Positions 32,863 to 37,803 of a stretch of DNA of 37,803 nucleotides are shown here, one piece after another. Positions within the stretch are counted from its first letter, which is position 1. The number at the start of each line of letters is the position of its first letter. This DNA is from Alphaproteobacteria bacterium. Its GTDB lineage: Bacteria > Pseudomonadota > Alphaproteobacteria > JACAEB01. The position numbers were made by a program, and so were the translations under genes. Location: assembly GCA_013389075.1 (NCBI GenBank), contig JACAEB010000020.1, forward strand, positions 1 through 37,803. Reading direction: 5' to 3'. Below the pieces are notes generated by a model, which was given only the letters and a program-made list of their open reading frames with translations, ran no database searches and was not told the DNA's origin.

Positions 32863-35277
32863 ATGAGGGGACATCATCGAGAACGCCTGCTGACGACGTC
32901 AAGCATTGTGGGCGTCCTCTTGCTGAGCGGTGCAGGCGTCCAGGCACAGGAAGCGAGCCCGGACGAGATTCTGGTTCAGGCGCGCAAGCGCGCTGAAAGC
33001 CTTCAGAACATCCCCGTGTCCGGGAGCGTTCTTGGGCGCGAGACAGTCGAGGATTTAGGCGGCTTCGTGGATGCCACGCAGATCGGCCAGTACCTGACCG
33101 GCGTTTCCGTCGAAGAAGATGGCAACCCGGAATATTTCATCCGTGGCGCCGGAACCGGCCGCAACCCCTTCGCCGATTCGGCCACGTCTCAACAGCGCAA
33201 CGGTGCCGACATTCAGGGCGGGTTCGGCGGGCGGGCTCTCGGCCGCATGGACACGTTCGATCTGCAGCAGATCGAGGTCTACCGGGGTCCGCAGGGCGCG
33301 CTGTACGGACGGAACGCCGTGGGCGGCGTGATCAACGTCGTGAACCGGGAGCCGCAGCCCTTCTTCGAATATTCCGCCCTCGCCTCATATGAGTTCGAAG
33401 GCAAGGAGACGCGGGCCGAGGCGACGGTCAACTATCCGCTGATCGACAACCGTCTGTTCCTGCGCGTCGGCGGACTCTTCGAGGACGAAGACGGCCTCTA
33501 CTTCAACGAATTTCTGAACGAGCCATCGAACCCCTACGAACTCGGCGGTGGACGGGTAAGCCTCAAGGCCCTGTTCAACGAACGGGTGGACGCGCTTCTG
33601 ATGGTCGACTACGAGCAGGAGAATTACACGAATTACATCTTCTCGACATTCCTGCAGCGGACGGAGGCCGGAGACACGATCGCGGCCGGTGCCGGACGTG
33701 ACGTCGACGGCGTGCCGTTTGGCACGACCCGTGTACCTTTCCCTCCGAATTCGGATGGCGACCCCTATCGTCAGGCCTATGACACATCCGGCTTCTACGA
33801 CAAGAGAACCGTGAACGCCCTTCTCAAGGTCAATGCGGACCTCGGCTTTGCCACGGCTTCATCCACGACCAGCTTCCGCCATCGGATCGTCGACCTGCTG
33901 ACGGACCTCGATGCCTCCTACAATTTCGGCAGTCCGACCTTCATCGGGTACGGTGCCCCTGGTGCCATGTCGCTTCCGACGGCGACCGGCGGAGCTCCTG
34001 CCTCCGCCGCCACCTGCCGGAACACGTCCGCCGCCATTGTGCCAGCGGCCGTGACCTATACCGGGTATGACTGCACCATCACGTGGCTGACGGAATCCTC
34101 TTCCTTCGGCCAGGAGTTCAAGTTCGTGTCGCCGGGCCAGTCGCGTCTGCAGTGGCTCGCCGGGGTCGACTACAGATATTTCAACAATCCCTACTTCCAG
34201 GACACGGCCGGTCTAGCGGTCTTGGCCGCCGCCGTGACGAACCAGAGCATCGACGCCGAGTCGGAAAACCACAGCTTCGGAGCCTTCGGTACGGTGAACT
34301 ACAGCCTCACCGACAGGTTCGACCTGGCGGGTAGCGCGCGATATTCCTACGAGCGCAAGGGCTTCCGCTCAGTGACGATCGACACGAGCGAAGGCGACCT
34401 CATTCTCGACTTCGAGGATGCCCGCACGACGCAGCAGATCGATCCGTCCCTTTCGCTCACCTACACGCGCGAGGGCGGCGGCATCGTCTATGCCTCCTGG
34501 GCACAGGCCCACAGGTCCGGCGGGTTCAACCGTGCATCTGGCGCCTCCGACGTGGGCATCTTCGTCCCCTTCGAATTCGAAGATGAGAAGGCCAATTCCT
34601 ACGAGCTTGGCATCAAGGGCGACTTCGGCTTCGCAGGCGGCCGGATGGACTACAGTGTCACCGCCTATCGCGTCGACTATCAGGATGTGATCCAGAACGT
34701 CACCATCGTCGGCCTCATTGACGAGAGTGGCGACCCCCTCTCGAGTGGCAACAACCTCCTGAACGTCGGCGACGCCTATGTGCAGGGCGTCGAGGCCGAA
34801 CTGAGGGGACTGGCACCGGATTTTCTGGGTACGTCCGGCTCGCTCGCCTATCTCCAGGGAATCAGCTTCTCCGAAAGCAAGATCACGAGCGGGCTCCTCG
34901 AGGGGAGCGCCCTCACCCAGATCCCGCGCTGGTCCCTGAACGGAAACTACACCTACCGGCGTGCATTGCCCTTGCTCTAGAACAGCGGCCTGCGCCTCTT
35001 TCTCAACACGAGCTGGGAAATGGAAGCCGGCGCGTACCAGACCTTCGCCACCAAAGCGGACACGCGAAAGCTGTGGGACCTGCAGGGCGGGATAGAAGGC
35101 GAAACGATGGGACAAAGCTGGCAGCTGATCGGCTTCTGGAAGAACTGGTGGGACGTGAACTACGCCATCACGCAACGCAGCTACGCGCAGCCCGGCGGAG
35201 CGGCGGCCGTGCCGACAGTCTTCGAGAATCCCCAATCCACCTATGGTGTCCGTTTCACCATTCGTGGCCGTAGCTGA
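32863..35277 (+). pseudogene. TonB-dependent receptor with in-frame TAG at codon 706
   Basis: Outer-membrane receptor gene of 804 codons, interrupted. Signal peptide about residues 1-29 (ending VQAQ), plug with IPVSGSVLGRETVEDLGG, FIRGAGTG and QQIEVYRGPQGALYGRNAVGGVINVV, then a barrel. At 34978-34980 the frame has TAG after RALPLL; with the stop ignored the frame stays open for 98 more codons and reads as barrel strands (SGLRLFLNTSWEMEAGAYQ, QSWQLIGFWKNWWDVNYAI, STYGVRFTIRG) to TGA at 35275. The product would lack its last several strands and could not form a closed barrel, so this is a probable recent nonsense mutation, a readthrough case or an error in the sequence. ATG 32863 has GGAGG nine bases upstream. 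Operator B is in its promoter. Confidence 0.82.
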
Positions 35278-35446
35278 ATGGCGAGACAGGCTCGCCGTTC
35301 CTGATGGTCTTGAAATTTGCGTCGGGTGCCCGGCTTTGCTATCAGCCTGGCACCCGCACGCAGCGGCGAGCGATGAAACCCCGTTCGTGAAGCCGCTGAC
35401 CGAAAGACCTGTTTTCCCGTGTGTGGGGCCAACACGTGGAGAATGC

Positions 35447-36130
35447 ATGGGATCATCCCTCGCCTCGCATGCCGATCACTCTCCGACACGCAAGCGGATG
35501 CGCCGGTCGGATCGGCGCCATCAATTGCTATCGCTCGCGGAAGAAATTCTGCTCGAGGACGGGGGCAGCGCCGCCCTGACCATGGAACGGCTCGCGGAAA
35601 AGGCGGGCATCGCCAAGACCGTTGTCTATAGCCACTTTTCCAATGCCTCGGAGGTCAGCCTTGCCGTTCTTGAGCGGCACTGGACGGATCTGCACGACCA
35701 GTTTGTCGAAGCCACGCGGCACGAGCCGAGCGTCACCGGCAAGCTGGAGATCATGGTGAGGATCTATTTCGGCGCGTCCGCAGACCGTCGGATGCAGCTT
35801 CGCCGTCTCTTCTTCAAGATTTTGCACGACCCCAAAGTCTCCGCCGAAATGCGAGCGCGTCAGCAAGCCCTCGAGACGGAAGCCGTCCGATTGCTGATGG
35901 AAGAGACGGAGATCGATGCGAGAGACGCCCCGCTGGTCGCCAACTTCCTCTTGGGTGCCGTCGGCCGCGTCGGGAGCAGAAAATTCGACACGCCTCAGGA
36001 CTTCGAGAATGCCGTCGCAGGATTCTTGCAAATGGCGACAGCTGTCATTCAGAGCATGCAGAAGACCAAGGCAGCTCGGCCTCGTGGCAGAACCTCCTTG
36101 GGTGACCGCGGGGCCCGACGCTCGTCCTGA
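35447..36130 (+). CDS. TetR-family repressor of the esterase/receptor regulon
   Basis: Predicted 227-residue TetR protein. The HTH is seen in RHQLLSLAEEILLEDGG and LTMERLAEKAGIAKTVVYSHF, and the helical ligand domain follows, with KLEIMVRIYFGASADRRMQL and a Lys/Arg-rich end. ATG 35447 is chosen: GGAG lies a few bases upstream and the domain begins soon after; the longer upstream frame overlaps the end of the receptor gene. It sits between the interrupted receptor and the serine hydrolase, all on the plus strand. Three copies of TGTACG-N3-CGTACA lie at the promoters around it and are its likely operators, while no copy is found directly before its own start, so it may be made from a separate promoter or by readthrough. 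Confidence 0.9.
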   Translation: MGSSLASHADHSPTRKRMRRSDRRHQLLSLAEEILLEDGGSAALTMERLAEKAGIAKTVVYSHFSNASEVSLAVLERHWTDLHDQFVEATRHEPSVTGKLEIMVRIYFGASADRRMQLRRLFFKILHDPKVSAEMRARQQALETEAVRLLMEETEIDARDAPLVANFLLGAVGRVGSRKFDTPQDFENAVAGFLQMATAVIQSMQKTKAARPRGRTSLGDRGARRSS

Positions 36131-36206
36131 CACCGCCTTCCGAAACGTCTCAGCTCGACTGGAACCGAGTGCCTGCCCTGCTGATGCTCGCGAACCGCTG
36201 ATCCGG

Positions 36207-36242
36207 TTGATACCCGGCGCCTGAATATGTACGATACGTACA
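36207..36242 (+). promoter_or_regulatory. Promoter with operator C, serine hydrolase
   Basis: TTGATA (36207-36212), 17-base spacer, TACGAT (36230-36235). The palindrome TGTACG-ATA-CGTACA (36228-36242) covers the -10 and the expected start of transcription. It matches operators A and B in both half sites. Confidence 0.68.
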
Positions 36243-36287
36243 ATGTACCGCCATCGCCATCGGGCACGGCTCGACCGGAGAAAAGCC

Positions 36288-37493
36288 ATGATCAAGCGCA
36301 CAGCCCTCTCGATTGTGCTCGCAATGGCGAGCCTGAGTGCCGCGTCCGGCTCCCCCGCACAGGCAGCCGAGGGTGGTGACGCCATCACCCGACGGATGAA
36401 GGCGGCGATCGCCGAGGGGACCCTTCCGGGGGCTATCGTCCTTGTACGGAAGGATGGGAAGACGGTCTATGAGGAGACCTTCGGCTTCGCTGACCGCGAG
36501 GCCGGGAGAGCCCAGAAGCTGGACGATCTCTTCAACCTGGGCTCCACGTCGAAGCCCGTTGCAATGAGCGTCATCCTCACAGAAGTCGCTGCAGGCAGGA
36601 TGGGTCTTGACGATCCGATCTCCAGATGGTTCCCCGGATATGGCGGTGGGCGGCTTGCCGACGGCTCTGCTTCCGAACGCATGCCGATCGTTCGGGAAAT
36701 GATGGCTCACATATCCGGAACATTCTCCTTGAGATGCAGTGAGCGGCGGCAACTGGCGCTCCTGTACATGTTTGGCCGCACACTGAGGGAATCGGCCGAG
36801 GCCATAGCAGCCGAACCCCTTGTCGATCAGCCTGGCAGCAGCTTCTGCTATGGCGGCCCCTCGATGCAGGTCGCGGGCCGCGTCGCCGAGATCACCTCCG
36901 GCAACGATTTTGAGACGCTGGCCAGGACCCGCGTCTTCGACCCGTTGGGGATGGACAGCACGTTCTATACGTCCTCCCGGTCAGTGGCAGACAGGCTGTC
37001 GGTCATCTATGCTCCTGGAACGGACGGAAAGCTGGAACGATCGCCAAGGATGAGAAACCCGGAAGGCGAGAGCTTTGTCCTTGTGCCCGGGGGGCTCTAT
37101 TCAACCGCTTCCGACCTCGCACGCTTTCTCGAGGCCTTCCTGAGCGGAGGAGAACTCGAAGGCCAGCGTGTTCTGCCGGACAGCCTTGTTCTCGAGGCAC
37201 GCAGGAATCAGATCGGTAGCCTGAAGACCGACCTTGGAGATCCCTCCATCGGTGATCGCAACAGCGCGGCACTTGGTGCGATCGGGGGTTATGGCCTTGG
37301 CTGGATTCTGGACGAAGTGGGGCCTGACGGGCTGGCAAATGTCTACTCCCATGGCGGCGCCTACGGAACATATATCTGGGCCGATCAGCGCGCCCGGCTG
37401 GCCGTGGTCCTGATGACCCAGATCCCGCTCGCTTACGCGACGCCCGTCTGGAATGACGTTTTGCCCTTGATCCGGGCGACCTGGGGCAACTGA
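36288..37493 (+). CDS. Exported serine hydrolase (beta-lactamase / family VIII esterase)
   Basis: Predicted periplasmic protein of 401 residues, penicillin-binding-fold serine hydrolase. Signal peptide about residues 1-27 (ending AQAA). Catalytic SxxK as Ser86-Thr-Ser-Lys89 in NLGSTSKP, Tyr188 in FCYGGPSM (Tyr-x-x where class C enzymes have Tyr-x-Asn), a SGTFS loop at 143-147 and the third motif SHGGAYGTY in place of KTG. This pattern is that of family VIII carboxylesterases and related D-aminopeptidases rather than of true lactamases. GGAG lies seven bases before ATG 36288. Located behind operator C, so probably induced with the other esterases. Ester hydrolysis is the likeliest activity. 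Confidence 0.88.
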   Translation: MIKRTALSIVLAMASLSAASGSPAQAAEGGDAITRRMKAAIAEGTLPGAIVLVRKDGKTVYEETFGFADREAGRAQKLDDLFNLGSTSKPVAMSVILTEVAAGRMGLDDPISRWFPGYGGGRLADGSASERMPIVREMMAHISGTFSLRCSERRQLALLYMFGRTLRESAEAIAAEPLVDQPGSSFCYGGPSMQVAGRVAEITSGNDFETLARTRVFDPLGMDSTFYTSSRSVADRLSVIYAPGTDGKLERSPRMRNPEGESFVLVPGGLYSTASDLARFLEAFLSGGELEGQRVLPDSLVLEARRNQIGSLKTDLGDPSIGDRNSAALGAIGGYGLGWILDEVGPDGLANVYSHGGAYGTYIWADQRARLAVVLMTQIPLAYATPVWNDVLPLIRATWGN

Positions 37494-37744
37494 GGCCCAC
37501 CGCACCGGGAGTGTGGTGTGAAGTCGATTGTCGTCCGTGATAGCCTGCGGGACGACGAGGAGAGTGTGGTCCTGGGAAGCCGCGCTTACCTCGTCGGACT
37601 TGCTGCAGTTGTGCCCACAGCACCCTCGCCCACTCGCCTCTGACGTGCTCAGGGGCTTGCTGGTCGTGTTCGGCCGCCTCGGTCAAGAGGTCCCCGGATG
37701 GAACAAGGTGCTGACCTCCAGGCACGCCGGCACGTGAAACGGAC
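37494..37744. other. Non-coding stretch after serine hydrolase gene
   Basis: Read on both strands this 251-base stretch has only short frames with no family I recognise (the longest start codon frames carry no motif, no leader and no plausible ribosome site). No terminator with a U-run, no operator copy and no repeat was found. Confidence 0.4.
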
Positions 37745-37803
37745 ATGAGATCTATGGCTGGAAAGCGGTCCCGGACGAAACCCGATACGCGGCGGCGCCA
37801 AAA
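37745..37803 (+). CDS. Possible start of a regulator gene, cut by window edge
   Basis: The frame from ATG 37745 or ATG 37754 encodes MAGKRSRTKPDTRRRQ in its last visible part. A short basic leader of the K-P-x-T-R-R-R-Q type is usual just before the HTH of TetR proteins, so a third TetR-like gene may begin here. Only about 20 codons are seen and the ribosome site is weak, so this is a pointer, not a firm gene. Confidence 0.28.
   Translation, partial: MRSMAGKRSRTKPDTRRRQ

Noticed and set aside
37494-37744. Remnant of a transposase or integrase
   Set aside because: Short frames on both strands gave no catalytic motif and no inverted end, so nothing supports it.
1-37803. CRISPR arrays, tRNA or rRNA genes, insertion sequences
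   Set aside because: No spaced direct repeats, no cloverleaf-like conserved GTTC..A arms, no rRNA sequence and no transposase with inverted ends were found on reading both strands.

Overview
The window is GC-rich, densely packed DNA with many GTG and TTG starts. Its gene families (TonB-dependent receptors, an extradiol dioxygenase, a haloalkane dehalogenase, DUF3604 proteins, a periplasmic PQQ dehydrogenase with its cytochrome c) suggest a Gram-negative alphaproteobacterium, possibly sphingomonad-like or another aquatic aromatic or xenobiotic degrader. No rRNA, tRNA or housekeeping marker is present, so the genus cannot be named. Nearly everything looks like accessory catabolism, apart from the left edge (a short prepilin peptidase and a possible type II secretion GspL-like protein).

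Layout. 1-2487 (minus): GspL-like fragment, prepilin peptidase, 2-hydroxyacid dehydrogenase, MarR regulator. 2567-9196: a secreted GH43-like protein, a structured intergenic stretch that may encode a minus-strand small RNA, a Baeyer-Villiger-type monooxygenase, a large DUF3604 protein and a DUF1499 membrane protein. 9260-16726 (minus operon): TonB receptor, phytanoyl-CoA-dioxygenase-like enzyme, two lipoprotein sulfatases and an alpha/beta hydrolase. 16891: GntR/FCD regulator. 17672-21957 (minus operon): SRPBCC-dehydrogenase fusion, extradiol dioxygenase, FAH-family hydrolase and haloalkane dehalogenase. 22066-24306 (minus): CopD, CopC and a His-rich secreted protein, divergent from a TetR regulator. 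25261-32624 (minus operon): two paralogous exported esterases, an odd alpha/beta hydrolase, PQQ dehydrogenase, cytochrome c and a second DUF3604 protein. 32863-37493 (plus): a TonB receptor broken by an in-frame TAG, a TetR regulator and an exported serine hydrolase. The right edge may hold the first codons of another regulator.

How the genes fit together. Three regulatory circuits can be read from DNA dyads. (1) A shared bipartite site, TGTCGACA-N13/14-GTCAACA, lies over the predicted promoters of both the TonB/sulfatase operon and the fusion/dioxygenase operon, which flank the gntR gene. I infer one regulon for uptake and breakdown of a substrate that may be sulfated, halogenated and aromatic. 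(2) TGTACG-N3-CGTACA occurs three times, at the promoters of the esterase/PQQ operon, the TonB receptor and the serine hydrolase. I infer one TetR regulon for periplasmic ester hydrolysis followed by quinoprotein oxidation of the released alcohol. (3) ATGAATGACCATTCAT lies in the promoter spacer of the copCD operon beside its own TetR gene. The substrates are not determined by sequence; the regulon assignments are inference from motif placement.
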